Below are positions 47,834 to 60,535 of a stretch of DNA of 64,000 nt, in pieces. The stretch spans positions 930,001-994,000 of the forward strand of contig NC_023753.2 of NCBI RefSeq assembly GCF_000499845.2, written 5' to 3'. A program made the position numbers and the translations under genes. Every line of letters begins with the position of its first letter. Position 1 is the stretch's first letter. The notes under the pieces were generated by a model, which saw nothing but the letters and a program-made list of their open reading frames with translations, did not search any database and was not told the origin of the DNA. Source of the stretch: Phaseolus vulgaris. Taxonomy: Eukaryota; Streptophyta; Magnoliopsida; Fabales; Fabaceae.

Positions 47834-48300
47834 GTAAATAACAGTTTAAATATATTTTCATTGAAATATTTTTTAAAAAATAAAATTATGATGGAATATC
47901 AATTTTCAAAATAAACAATACTTTGAATGATGATTGATCCGAACAATATTTTTTTTTTTAACTTCAGATAGAAACACCAGTGATCTTCTATACATTTGTT
48001 TTTCTTGAGATAAATTAAAGTACCCTTCAATTTTTTTTAAAATATATAACATGGATGGAGCTTTATCTTTTTGAAAAGGTGGATTTTTTCCATGGTGGGG
48101 GCAAAAAGATGATGAGGAAATGATTTGGCATTCTCTTCTTTCTCAACCAAAAAAGTATCTTACCTTACATTTCCCACCACATGATATTCTTAGCCGACCT
48201 AATATATAATATGGTTCCTTAGCTAACAAGTTCATTAAGAAATAAGAACACAACTTCACCTTTATGTTTCCTTAGTTTCTCATGATTTCATTTCACCTTT
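47834..48300. repeat. LTR-like repeat fragment and GEM-upstream-like fragment
   Basis: 47823-47940 (GAAGTCGAGGTAAATAACAG ... CAATACTTTGAATGATG) is similar to the tandem units at 49181-49400, so it belongs to the same LTR-like family. 48080-48250 (GGTGGGGGCAAAAAGATGAT, GAAATGATTTGGCATTC, CACATGATATTCTTAGCC) resembles 41650-41760 upstream of the lost unit E. Low-confidence remnants. Confidence 0.4.
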
Positions 48301-51300
48301 TTAAAGATTTCACTTCTATTTTTCAGTGATGGAATTCAGACCACATGCTTTGGCCTTTCATCTAAATCATCAACCATCTTCTTCTAAAGAAAATAGCATA
48401 TTTTAATTATTATTTTTCTCTTATTCACTTTTAAAGAGTCATGAGAATGTATTAGTATTGAGCAATAATAAGAATATAAAGACTTAATTAAGTTAAAAAT
48501 TACTTCTAATTTTTTATTGAAATTTTTTGTTATATTGATTTTTGTTGTTAATGGATCTGTCTCCTCCTTTTTGACTGATGAATAATTTTTTTAAGAGACT
48601 CAATTGAAAATACACAAATTTATTAAACACTTAAAACTTAATTAAGTCAAAGAGAACTAGATTATTGAGATTCTAAGTACACAATCTTGTATTAAAATAT
48701 TTTAATTAACGGTTAAAATTTTGTAAATGTATTAATTAATTTTGTTGAGATTAGTCTGGGCTAAGATCACCTATAAACTAAACTGTGGGATTTTAAATGT
48801 TAAATGGTTAAGCTTTAGTGAATGACTATTTGAAGTAAAAATAACTTGTTCATAAAGAAGCATAAATTAGAAGTCATTTTATAGTGAAATTAGAATCAAA
48901 ATTTATACTTGTAATTCCAAATTGATTTTTGTTAGAATTATATATTCAATGGATGCTAAAAATAGTAGTAGCAGAAATGAGTGGAGGGGACAAAAGGGTG
49001 GTAGCAACTATGATTGCGATATGGTTATAACAGCAACAATTATCATGTTACAAAGAGGACCTCAGAATATTCAGCGTGATAAATTATAAAGCTGAATGAC
49101 AAACTAAAACACCAAGAGGAAGAAAAGGACATCATGCATCATGCATCAAGATGATGATGCTATAAACAAAACAATCAGAAGTCGAATTCAATAACAGTTT
49201 ATATACTTCTTTCTCTTCCAATCTATTGAAGTCTCTTTTAAAGACAAAATCGTAATGAAACACCGATTTCTAAAACGGACAAGTCAAGTTCAATACCAGT
49301 TTATATACTTTTTTCTCTTCCAACCTATTGAAGTGTCTTTTAAAGATAAAATCGTAATGGAACACCGATTTCTAAAACGGACAATACTTCGAATGTTGTA
49401 TTATCCGTACTAATTTGGACCCATCAACATGAGAATCTAACACATATCTATATATATGTTGACTAACATCAAGCTAAAATACATATTTAATAGCATTTAT
49501 TATCTTTAACTACCAAATATCAAATATTAACTTAGCGTTGGAGGATCTTTTACAAGTACCATCCATTCACTCGTGGAAGACCACATATGCTTTATGTGGA
49601 CAATTTTGAACGTATAGGAGCCCGCCAAAATATTGATATTTATCATCCAAATAAAAAATAAACATAATCAAGTACTCATAAATTTAATAATCTTGTTCCA
49701 ACAAATTTAACATCATCTCATTTTCGCTAATTGCAAATGCGTTCCATACAAACAAGCAAATGCATCCCACACAAACATTCCCACAACACAATGTTGCAAA
49801 TTACAATGACTAGCTTCCCACTTCCCACCCTTTTCAGTTTTGGGAAATATTACCAAAGACCAACAACCGAAGGTTTGCTACCGTGAGATGCTACGTTTTT
49901 TGCCAATGGAAGCAACAGCAACTTTTATACAACAACAAATTCACAATAAATAACAGACAACTAAGTTTGCCAAAGCTAATTATAATTTTATCTAAACCTA
50001 TTCAATCAAACATAGTCATTTATTTCATTCGAAAATCTTCCCAAGACAGAAAAGAAAACCATCTGCCATTGAGAATAAAATGTAGAAGAAATGCAGCAAA
50101 GGCTTCACAATCAATCCATGATTTCTCAAGTCAACCTAAAACTTACAATTACTGTGAAAATATAAACAAGGTTAACGTAGCATGAGCTTGCATTCACAGA
50201 ACATCCAGCAGTGGAACATGTTTAGACAATTGGTTGACTGAATAGAGAAGAACAATGCCTATGTATGTCACAGTTAGAAGATGACAAACTATTTAAGAGA
50301 ATCGAAGAAGAAGTCATTAACCAAATCAAACACTGTGGATGAGTCGCAAAGGAACAAAAAGTATGGTAGAAACAGTTTCAAACCTCTCCTTTTCCACAAT
50401 GCAGAGACAATATCCGGTCTAGAGTGCTTATTCAGAGCCCTGCCCGTTCCTTTTTGGTAATACAAAGAATAATTAAAGATACTGTTTAACCGTTTTTAGA
50501 CATCACTCCATCCTATAAAAATGGAAAATAATATCCTGAACCACCAAATTGACACTGCTACATGTTGATATTCTCAACCAAAGTGGTACAAACTTGTTTA
50601 TAAAATCATTATCCTGTTTCATCTAGTATGTTTTCCTGCCTATCAAATCATGTTCCAGTTTCTCATTCTAGCTTACTTACTACAGCAGAAACAATTATGA
50701 AATCCGATACTCACAAAAACATTCTAATCAAATTACTCGAGAAATTAAATGAAAGTGTTAGTTTTATCTTCAAGCTACCAGCTTGATTCTCATGAGTAAT
50801 TCTATGGAGGTAAATTTTTTTCTGAAACCTCCCTTAAGGGATAAGTGATATTCTTAGCCTCTTTATGTTGCTCACACAACGGACATTAGACTGTTGTTAT
50901 AAAGCTGCTTCCATTGCTGAAATGAACAGTGACAAAGAAAAACTTATGGATGCTACCTTAAGCTCTGTTCTGCACTCTTCCTTTCTTTCCCTCTCCCAAG
51001 TCCTAAACAACATATCGTCTTCTACGAAAACAAGAAGATAATTAATCTCAAGAAAAAAGCAAAATCTGAACCCTTGATCAAGTCCACCAAATCCACGGGG
51101 TTATGTATACTTATTCCAGAAAAAAGAAGAACCAAAAAGGAAGATGCATAACAGGGAAAAAGAACAAATTCCGTTGAGGCAGTGTGATCTGATCACATTG
51201 ATTCAAATATGTTATATACAAGTATCTTAGCATCGAGGGCTAAGAAGGCAACTACATAATAAAAGCTTCAAATAAATAATAACATGGCGCAAGCTTTGAT

Positions 51301-51411
51301 GAAAATCCACTAATACCAAAAAAGAAGAAATTCAGAAACCAGGAAATATATTACACAAATGGCAGGAGAGAAGGGAGCAGAGGAAAACGGAACGGAACAT
51401 ACCCAGCGGAA
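48300..51411. other. Intergenic region before the RING gene
   Basis: Apart from the tandem LTR-like piece at 49.18-49.64 kb I see no gene. The stretch nearest 51411 (about 51150-51411) is likely the 3' UTR of the RING gene on the minus strand. Confidence 0.4.
49181..49384. repeat. 102-bp tandem duplication
   Basis: Copies 49181-49282 and 49283-49384 are about 90% identical: GTC(G/A)A(A/G)TTCAATA(A/C)CAGTTTATATACTT ... AACACCGATTTCTAAAACGG. The right end continues as an LTR-like stretch to about 49640 (CGTTGGAGGATC, TTTTACAAGTACCATCC), so this is probably a rearranged LTR. Confidence 0.7.
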
Positions 51412-52440
51412 TCAAACAATGGTCCTTCCACCTCCACCGGAACTCGAAGCTCCGTTGGAATTCGAAGAAGCAGCGTTGACCACTCTCTCTTCCTCATATT
51501 CCTTATCATCGGTTGGAAGCTCGAACCTGCAAACAGGGCAAGAATTTCTAGAGCTCAACCAAGGAACAATGCAATCTCCATGATACTTATGCCCGCACGG
51601 TAACCTCTTCGCGGCGTCTCCAACACCCAGCAAATCCTTACATATAGCGCACACCACAGTTTCGCTCTCCGACGCAATCTTCACCGTCGGCAAGGCTTCC
51701 ACCGCCGACTTCGACGCCGGCGGCGCTCCTCTCCTGCTTCCGCCGTCGGTCTCAGCAAGCGTCTGCAGCAACGCCTCGTACTCCGCCGCGTCGACGTAAT
51801 CCTCCGGATTCCCGACGTAGCGGTCAGATTCCGGAACGCGGAGGCGGAACTCGATGGAATTGTCCTCCAGGCCCATGAGAATCTCGGCCCAATCCAAGAT
51901 CCGGTTCCGCATGCTCCTCGTGCGCGTCGCCAAATCCCTAATCCGAAGCCGAAGCAGCTCGCGCCTTCTCCTTCTCAGATCCTCGTCATCTCCGTGCGGA
52001 TCCTCGTTGCCATAGCGATCATCCGCCTCCTCGTGCTCCTCGAACTCCTCGTCGCCGTTATCGTCATCGTTCTCGATTTCGTTCTCCTCGTCGTTGTCCC
52101 AGCCTCCGAGCTCGATCCTGAGGAAATCGTTCTCCGGAGAACGGTTCGGCGGCGGCGGAGGCGACGCGTCATCGTCACGCGCAGATTGCGCGATTAGGCG
52201 AAGTACCTGGAGGAACTGCGAGCCAAAGTAGGGGTCATCAGAGGACGCGGAGGGGGTGCGCGAGCGCGAGGGCGTGGGGATGGATTCCACGAAGCCGTTT
52301 TTGCACTCGCCGCAAACGACGTCGGGGAGATTGGCGAGCGTTTCGACGGAAACGCGCTTATCGCAGTGGTAGCACCAGTATGGCGGCGGAGGTACGTCGG
52401 CGGCTTGAGGCGGTGTCTGAGACGGTGGTGCTTCCGACAT
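51412..52440 (-). CDS. CIP8: CIP8/RING1-like RING-H2 E3 ubiquitin ligase with N-terminal zinc ribbon
   Basis: A single open frame of 342 residues, no intron. The N-terminal zinc ribbon has Cys23, Cys26, Cys43 and Cys46 (YWCYHCDKRV ... VVCGECKNGF). A Ser/Pro linker and a very acidic stretch (about 115-155) follow, then a basic RRRRRELLRLRIRDL segment. The RING-H2 ligands are Cys264, Cys267, Cys282, His284, His287, Cys290, Cys301 and Cys304. The tail after PTDDKEYEEER is Ser/Gly-rich. VVCAICKD and GDCIVPWLSSRNSCPVCRFEL match COP1-interacting protein 8 and its relatives. Family role: transfer of ubiquitin from an E2 to target proteins, for CIP8 linked to light signalling through COP1. The particular target here is unknown. 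The coding region is GC-rich next to AT-rich flanks. Confidence 0.93.
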   Translation of the reverse strand: MSEAPPSQTPPQAADVPPPPYWCYHCDKRVSVETLANLPDVVCGECKNGFVESIPTPSRSRTPSASSDDPYFGSQFLQVLRLIAQSARDDDASPPPPPNRSPENDFLRIELGGWDNDEENEIENDDDNGDEEFEEHEEADDRYGNEDPHGDDEDLRRRRRELLRLRIRDLATRTRSMRNRILDWAEILMGLEDNSIEFRLRVPESDRYVGNPEDYVDAAEYEALLQTLAETDGGSRRGAPPASKSAVEALPTVKIASESETVVCAICKDLLGVGDAAKRLPCGHKYHGDCIVPWLSSRNSCPVCRFELPTDDKEYEEERVVNAASSNSNGASSSGGGGRTIV

Positions 52441-54596
52441 GGTACGGCGGAGATGGAAGAAGCGGAGATAAACGAAAATGGCAGGGTTTGTTTTGAAGGT
52501 ATAATAAATCGATAATAATAATAATAATAATAGTAATAATAAGAATAATAAAAAACAATAATAATAATAATAGTTGCCTAGTAACAGTCTTTTGGTAAAG
52601 GATCTTTCTCATTTTGTTATTTTGGTTTTTGTGTTAATTAGATAAACAGTAACCAAATGTGTCACAATCTATTCAACTTTTCTTTCTAATCCCACCTCCT
52701 ATTACTGCTAACTATCATTCACTTTCTCCACCATTCTTTTTTAATATAATATACATAATTATAATTAAAAACAGAACATTCTAGATTATTAGCTTCACCA
52801 AAAAACTAAACCATTTGCATATCCCAAATGGGAAATTTTTTAAGATTAATCTAAATAGTCATCCACATTTCTCTTCTCTCCTTTTTATAACTACTAACTT
52901 ATTAACATTATCGATTTCATATCGATTGAACAGTCGAATGCAAAAGATAATCTGATATTTAAGTTAGAATTCGTATCGATTAAAGTAGTCGAACACAAGA
53001 TAATCTGATGTTTAAGTTAGAATTCAGTATATAATAGATGAAATAATAAATATATGTTTAATGCGTACCTTCGATATTAAATCTAAATTAAGGTGAGTTA
53101 TCAAATTAATCTAAAAATTAAGTGAACATGTAATTATATTTATCATATTATATAGAAGAATACTTGTTGAGTCTAAGAGTCATATCGGTCATGTTACTAG
53201 AGAGATATAAAGTGAATTATCAATTATCCTGATTGAAGAATCTGAGTGTATAATACAAAAACTACAATGGGAAGGTCCAATGAACCTCCCTATAACATAA
53301 CACCTTTGCTTCTCCCTGCACTATCTTTGTAATAGTTTAACAGGAAAAATTACATAAACTTATTGGCAGGAAATCAAGGTAAGAAATGTTTCATTTATTT
53401 CCTCAATTCTCTCATAATAGTCTAATAATGATCTCATAAAAACCATCATGCATGTCAATGATCTTCATATTGCAATTCCTTGGACAGATTCGTTGGAGTT
53501 TACTTTCAATAACTCGGAAAAAAAAACCCTCTTTCCAAGCACTTCGACCACCAATGTATTCGCCCATGGTTGAGACCAGACACATACTCACTCTGTGAAG
53601 ATCAGAATAACGACCCTCCTTCGTCTTTCAAAAACTAATTGAAGTATGCTTATTGCTTTCCACGTCCTTAACTCTTTTTCTCACTACGTTGATGGAGATC
53701 CTCCTCTTCTTGACTTGAAACACCAGTTTCCTTACCACCAAAAACCCAGCATTACTCACCATTTTCTTTGATGCTGATTGCATAATCTTTTATTCCCATA
53801 AATTAAATCTACCAATAACAAGTTATCAAGAGGTAGATTACAGATACCAAAAAAAGAGAGGTAGATTACAGAGGAGAAATTCAAACTCACAATAGTTGTA
53901 GAACTCCCAGAAGCCGCAATTCTTCAGATTTAGACTATCAGCACCATCCATTTAGTACACTAGTTTCTAACACAACGTTTTTTTTCTAACATCACAGATC
54001 CTCTGCGTCTGCAACACAGTTAACCTGTAAGGCATTGAAATGACTTACTAAACATTCAAAATGTTTGATTCAGTTCATCCAATAGTCTATAATTGGATCT
54101 TTAGAACGCCATTACACTAAATCTCACTCTTGATACTTCGGTCGAATTGCATACCCACTAGTAGAACATATAGATAGTTTGCATGAAGGTTTAAAGTTTA
54201 AGCTTTATTGTTGCCTGTTATGAAAAACAACACTTTTAAACTTTTTTTCTTGATTTCATAAAAATATCGAATTGTACTAATTGTAATACACAAAAATGGG
54301 GGTTTTATGCTCATATTCAGTGTCAATCAAGTGAAAAGAGCAAATTTCTAGAAGGCAGGATAAGGGAAAATACAATAACACAAAAATAATTGTTCCAGTC
54401 AAATTTACAACCGAGCTGATTAATAAAATATGATACATCAGATACCATTTTAGTGCACTTACATTATACACGGGTTGCACTAGAGAACTAGCATCATCAG
54501 AACAGATCACATTCTCATCAAATTTACACTCCTTATCAATAAAGTTTACAAATGAAGATCTGACGACGAAACCAATCTTTTAAAATTATCATGGTA
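52441..54596. other. Intergenic between the RING and F-box/LRR genes
   Basis: Contains a pair of direct repeats at about 52923-52970 and 52977-53025 (ATCGATT(G/A)AA-AGTCGAA-CA, then GATAATCTGAT-TTTAAGTTAGAATTC), probably LTR debris. The part from about 54260 to 54596 is the likely 3' UTR of the F-box/LRR gene. No gene seen. Confidence 0.45.
52500..52577. repeat. (AAT)n microsatellite upstream of the RING gene
   Basis: Interrupted AAT/ATA repeats, GATAATAATAATAATAATAA and further units, about 60-140 bp before the ATG, in the leader or promoter of the RING gene. Likely length-variable. Confidence 0.8.
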
Positions 54597-56618
54597 TTAA
54601 AGAAGCACAACAGGCTCACTGATGCTACCATTAAAATTAACCTTGCAGGATTCGGGGAAATGGAAATCAGCCCCGTCGAGACCAGCCTTCGTAATGTAAG
54701 GGCATGACCTCACGTCCAAGTATTGCAGAGAACTGCATTTACCCACAATAATGCCTATACCTGTCACCGTGATCTTTGGACAATTACTAACCTTCAAAAT
54801 CTTCAAACTCAAAGCAGACTCCTCACTGCTTACAAACTGAAAAGAAGCATCAGTCAACTCTTCACAGCAACCAATGTCCAGTGCCTCAAGGTTTCTGCAT
54901 TGACTCAAAACACAGCTCAATGAAGAATCAGAAATGTTTAGACACCAATCCATCCTTAAATTTTTAAGGCTGCTTCCACAAGCAGTGGCCAACGACTTTA
55001 TCGCTTCGGAAGAGACATCCCGGCAACCACCAATGATTAAAGTCTCCAGATTACCACAGCATTCGGCCAGGGATAATATGGTTTCATCCCCAATTTTGTA
55101 GCAATCTAACAGTTTCAGTGTCTTGAGAGAAGATGAAAAAGCCCTGCAAATACTAGAAACCCCAACATCACTGACATTACTGCATTTATTGATGTCTAGA
55201 AACCTGATCCGATGACAGCCACTTGCAAGGTATATCAGTCCATTGTCAGTGATACTTGTGCACCCTTGCAATCCCAACTCCTCTAAGCTACGACAGTTTT
55301 TGGAGAGAGCTTCTAATACACCATCAGTAACAAATCTACAACCAGCCATATGTAACATCCGCAGGTCAGAACAGCCTTTGGCAACAGCTGATAATCCCTT
55401 GTCGGTCAGCTTTCTACAGTAAGACACATCCAACGACTGCAATAAGGTAAGACCTTCACCAATAGCCTTCATTCCAGCATCTGTAATTCCTGCATATTAC
55501 ACAATACCCTGTTAATCATAAAACTTGAACTCTCCAAATAAAAAACACTAAGTGATAGTCCTTAACAAAGTTCTAAAGAACAGTCCACACTCCACAACTG
55601 AGATTTCGACAACAACAAAATCCGCACTTGTAGTGATATAAAACATGTGTCCTTAATCACCACTCAGATTAGATAACATGACTGTACCAAGACCCAGCAT
55701 TTCTTGGGTATTAAGCACATTAACGTCAAAGGCTCCACAATAATTACATAAATAAGCACAGATCCCCGAAAGATCAGGCAGGTATCCACGGTAATTACTT
55801 AAATAAGCACATATCAAAAAAATCAGTTTTACAATCATCTAATACTAAATACTGAGTGAGTGTGAGTGTCGAAGTATAACTTGAACATCCGAGTGAATTT
55901 TGCAAGTACCATCGAATCCAGAGCTCACGAAGACGAGGAGTGGGAGGGCGTGAGCGAGAGCGTTCCCCTAAAAATAAGGAGGTGAGTGCACACCGACCGA
56001 AAAATGATTCAAATCGTTATCTTAATTACATTCCGTTAAAAAACAATAACATTTTTAATGACAAAATAACCACAAAAATTGAAAAGATGAAAAACCTTTG
56101 TTTTAGTCATCTGTCCATGGAAGTTAAATTTAGCAGAATAATATACGAGGATGCACAGAAAAACACTCAACAGTGGTAGTAGATCGGAGTAGAGAAAATC
56201 AGGATTCGGAAGCCAAATCAGAGAAAAGCGAGAAAGAAGAGAGAAAAAAGGAACCTTTGCAATTGTGCAAATTGAGGATTTTCAAGCAAGTGAAGCCATT
56301 GGCGATGACGGCGAGGTCGGAATCGGTGACGCCGGGGAAAAAGGAACGGGAAACGGACTGAGCGAGGTCCAATTCGTGCAAGCGCGTGAACCTATCGGCC
56401 ATTTTTCGGAGCATGTGGGGACCGGCGCGTGCGGCGAGCTTCTTCCTTTCAGTGCTCTGCAGGCGAAGCCATCGCTTGCAGACCAAACCGAAGGTTTCCT
56501 TGTCCTTCTCAGACTCCACCCGGCTGAGGATGGAACGCAGCTCATCGTCCCTTAGGACGTCGTTTATGCAGAGCTCCGATCCCGATACGGCGTGGCCATG
56601 GATCGAATTGGAAGCCAT
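54597..56618 (-). CDS. F-box/LRR (RNI-like) protein, At5g23340 type
   Basis: Two exons, 56618-56255 and 55489-54597, GT-AG, giving 418 residues. The start MASNSIHG is the first ATG of the GC-rich leader exon; a longer frame upstream lacks similarity. Residues about 20-55 (DDELRSILSRVESEKDKETFGLVCKRWL) form the F-box that would bind SKP1 of an SCF ligase. About 12 cysteine-containing leucine-rich repeats follow (for example LDVSYCRKLTDKGLSAVAKGC, LKLLDCYKIGDETILSLAECC, LDIGCCEELTD). The C-terminus KVNFNGSISEPVVLL matches the Arabidopsis protein as I recall it. Role: substrate adaptor for ubiquitination; target unknown. The 765-bp intron carries an LTR-like repeat. Confidence 0.93.
55640..56060 (+). 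mobile_element. LTR-like repeat inside the F-box/LRR intron
   Basis: Shares with 36.95-37.55 kb the order TAACTTGAACATCCGAGT, TTTTGCAAGTACCATC, GCTCACGAAGACGAGGAGTG and GTGCACACCGACCG. Contains a short internal duplication of TAATTACATAAATAAGCACA (55741 and 55793). Orientation is antisense to the host gene. Ends not defined. Confidence 0.55.
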
Positions 56619-58026
56619 TGACGCAGAGGAAACCCTAAGAAAAGGGCTTTGGGAATGAGGTGAGAAGAGAGTGTCCAGTGAAATAAAAGAGAAGCCATCA
56701 TCATCATTTTTCTCAATTACCATGCCTACTAACAATAATAATAATAAATTCCAGATAAAAAAATGGGATATCAATTTACTTTAGATTAAAGTTGGAAAAA
56801 TAGTTGTATATGTATAGTTAACATAACACTTAACCAAATTGATAATGAAATTAGAAAAATAACAAAATAAAACTTATTATATTAATACTTTTTTATTGTA
56901 TTAAAGAAATCTTCCACTTGTTATACTTAAAATATAATTTACCCAAAATAAATGATAAATTAAATAAATTAATGTTGAATTTTTTAAATGTTAGAAAGTT
57001 ATTAAACAAAGAGTTTAATAGTTATGAAACAAATGTGTAAAATAATTGTATATTAATTGATTTTGATAAAAATTTAAGATGATTATTGTAAAACCAACTT
57101 ACTTCTCATACGTGAATAATTATGATTATAAAACGATTATAGTAGTTTTTTCCTTAAATGAACACTACTTATGAGACTAAAAATATACTCATTAATATAA
57201 TGATTTTTTTTAAAAAGATATATATAATTTAGAATAAATCTAATCCTACCAATTAAGTTAACTAATTATTTTAATACAAATAAAAATAATGTTAATGTAT
57301 AACTGCTCAAAAGTTTAAATGACATCCAGAGCATTTTTTTTTCTACTTGTTTATAAATCTTAGTTAGTTATTAATTATTTTCTAAATTTTAATTAATATG
57401 ATTTAATCTTTAAAATTACTAATACTTTTAATTTATCTTTAAAAAAAATTCTCAATTATTTTCAAGTATTCAAGTTTCTCAACTATTTATTATTAACCTC
57501 ATTATTTAATATTTAATATTTTATCATATTATATTATATAATCATTTATATGTTTAATGGATGACATGTAAAGTCACGAAAATGGCTCAAAAAATCACAA
57601 CAATTCACAAATTCAAGACATGGATGTTAGTGAGCACATGTTCACCTTCATCATAATATTTACTCTCATTTTAGATCACTTTCATCTAAACCAAATCAAT
57701 TCTCATCTTCTTTTCTTTACTTCTATTTTTTCTTTCCCATGATCTTTAGGACACCATGCACCATGAAAAGGTAAAAGAAAAACTAAAGGAGAAAGTTGCA
57801 ATCTCTTTCATTTGCACAATCAAATCAATATATCAATGAATGTGAGGGACCAATTGTGTAATGTGTTTCATTCACACTATCATATATAACAATGAATGAA
57901 TCAAATATAATCAAAATCAATCTATGAGGTGGTTGGCCTTTGATATAGTCCTAACCCCACCCATCAAAGGAATGGTTGCTTTCAAAAATCAAAAGAAATG
58001 AACTATTTGGTGTATGAGTAAGGCAA
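56619..58026. other. AT-rich intergenic upstream of the F-box/LRR gene
   Basis: The F-box/LRR leader and promoter lie at the left end (about 56619-56780). Most of the rest is extremely AT-rich. The right end (about 57730-58026) is probably the 3' UTR of the TMEM53-like gene. No gene seen. Confidence 0.45.
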
Positions 58027-60440
58027 TTAGTGAGATTTACAATGGCTAAGAACACTCTCCTCCAAAAACTGACTGAGTTGAGATGTATATAGTTTTGGAT
58101 CATTCCTGAAGTGGTCAACATGGGGTGAGGACACAAAATTGCATGCCCTCACATCATGTCCATCCCTACGCTGAGCCTCTACAAATGATTCCACATAATC
58201 AGCAGGAATAACTGTGTCAGCAGAGCTATACAGGTATAACTGTGGACAACTTGGTTGTTTTGATGATAACATGCTCATAACATCAGAGAGCCTCCTGCAT
58301 TTCAACAAAATCATTATGGTTAGGAGCAAAGTTATCATATAGGAATTTAACCCGGTTGAAGATTCTACATCGACTAGAGATTATGATATTTCATATTCTT
58401 TACAGGTGGGTGCAAACCTCACCTTATAAACCGGTTTTATGAGGTTGAGTTAGGCATAAAGTTCACTTCTTAACAAAATCGAATGATTAATTCATATCAT
58501 TATGTAAACAAATCTTGAATCTTTATATATTTGATTGTGAATCAACACCAGAAAGACCATAATGTTTCTATATGAAATGTTCTGCTATTCCAAAAAAATC
58601 ACATACATACAACTTTCCAGCAGTGAAATTTAATAAGATCTTGAATGTATAATGTTAAATTTTGGAAAGGGCATTGCAATTTGCAGGATATCACTTTTAC
58701 TAAAGAACCAACTGCTGTAGCAATTCATATTCAAGTTCAATTCCAGAAATTCAACAATGATACAATCGTGTAGTAATTTATATACTCCTGGTTCAGAACA
58801 TTTGAATCTCTAAATTGTCATCACATAAGATCATAATGTTCAACCATTAGAGGCTTGTTGTGACAGTTTTTTATCAAATTGATCTTATCAACAATGGTCA
58901 CATAAAATAGGCATGTTAAGGAATAAAAACAAGCAAGCCTTGGGGATGAAATATGAAAATTTTTATAAATACAATCAAGTAGAAGAAGAATTTGAGTCAT
59001 TCTTTTACCTATTTACTGAAGGAAGATCCAGAATGATCCCAAAAAATTTCTTTAGAATTAGTTGCAAAGCTGCTTCTGTTACCGCAGGTTTGAGTCCTAA
59101 ATCATCTTCGCCGCCAATGGATACTTTAATGCCAGATTCATCAGAAAACACACGTCTTTTTGTTGCAACACTATTCTTCTTGAGAAATGCTGCAGAGAAA
59201 CCTGATGCCCACACCTGAAATGATAATCAGAAAATTAAAATCATATCTAAGAGTATGCATAAAGCCTCAACATTTCTTCTATGATCAGGTATCAGTTTAG
59301 TCATTTTAATGTACAAAAGAAGCTTCAGGGCTTCAAATTAACTGAAATTAAAATAACTTCACTTTTATATTATATACTTTATTATCCTCAGACCAAGAAA
59401 AAAGGGTAAAGAGCACTACTGAAGGAAAAGAGAGCACACGAAATATACACAACAAACAGCTACAAATTCATCAAGTTTCACAGGAGATGACCATTTACCT
59501 GTGGGTCAGGGTATGCAACAGGTGCAGAGTCTACAATGCATCCCTTAATCCTTTCCATGACATTTGGATCCTGATTTTGGAAATGTTCAAGAATAACACC
59601 ATATCTGCAACAATGTATACCAAACCAATAAAGAAACACAATAGAAGAAAACTGTCAAATTCGATGCTTGCAAAAAATAACACATTCCACTCACGTTAAC
59701 CATCCAGTGTTGCTGAAAGTATGAAAGACGAGATTCTTTCCATTTTCTCCTTCTAACCACTCAGCCAAGTGGTCCACAAGCAGATGAACATTATGCTCAG
59801 CCTTTCCTCCTGGTTGATAGCTCAGGATCTCACCCATTGGAAGTGTAAAGGTGATGACATGAAACCCCCTTGAAGTGTACCACTCCGCATACTTTTTCAA
59901 GTGTTTCTGCCTTGCTCCCAACCATCCCAGCAAGACCACCACTGTTCTTGACTTTGTCAATGAACAACTTGAATCACATAAAGCATCAGGGTCGGGCAAA
60001 TGCCATTGATACATGGCCTCAGAAGCTGAATTGGAGACACCATGTGAACATGTAGCAGGCCTAGACACTTTAGGCAAGTGAGCAGAGTGATACAAATTCT
60101 GAAGAAGTGGTGAAGACAAGACAACTGAAGAATGGTGCAAATTTGAAACACAATTGTGACCCAAACTAGGCACCCGGAACTGAACATCAGGCACAGGCAC
60201 CGGAATTCGGGTCACAAAAGAGAGGTTAGCAAGCTTTGAATCCGAAATATGAGAAACCCATGATGAATCTGATTCTTGCACGTTGCAACAAGATGCAGAA
60301 CGCGTCAAATTGGAGGTAGAACAATCACGTGATGAACCACGGAATGGCAATTTATCAGAGACATCAGCAGAGAAAGAAGCAACAGCAACCGCAGCCGCCG
60401 CCACAAGAGGTCTTTGAATGGCGCCAGAAAACGAACTCAT
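58027..60440 (-). CDS. TMEM53/DUF829 alpha/beta-hydrolase-fold protein
   Basis: Four exons, 60440-59695, 59604-59499, 59214-59009 and 58294-58027, GT-AG, giving 441 residues. MSSFSGAIQRPL was taken as the start; an ATG at 60473 would add 11 residues and cannot be excluded. The N-terminal 160 residues are Ser-rich and not conserved, possibly a targeting region. The DUF829 fold begins at RTVVVLLGWLGARQKHLKKY (oxyanion-type loop about 170-175). The nucleophile position is Ser243 in HTFSNTGW, the acid is probably Asp379 (SSADTVIP), and the His is 414 (HVDHFRNDP). The family (animal TMEM53 localises to the nuclear envelope) has no firm enzyme activity. Intron 3 holds a solo TRIM LTR. Confidence 0.92.
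58357..58475 (+). mobile_element. Solo TRIM LTR in intron 3 of the TMEM53-like gene
   Basis: 119 bp from TGAAGATTCTACATCGACTA to TTCACTTCTTAACA, the same LTR as at 35371. There is no primer-binding site after it (AAATCGAAT follows) and no second LTR, hence solo. Antisense to the host gene. Target duplication not visible. Confidence 0.8.
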
Positions 60441-60535
60441 TGCAGAAACCCAACCCAACTCAACCCAAAGCAAAAGCTAATGAAATCAATAGCATAACAC
60501 CACTAAGTAGCTCTAGCAAGCAACCCTGTTCCTAT

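Noticed and set aside
51975..52197. Arg/Thr-rich and Leu/Val-rich frames overlapping the RING gene
   Set aside because: Low-complexity products of the acidic/basic coding repeats in other frames.
56265..56658. Open frames on the plus strand opposite F-box/LRR exon 1
   Set aside because: The minus strand has a clear F-box and family match; these are shadows.
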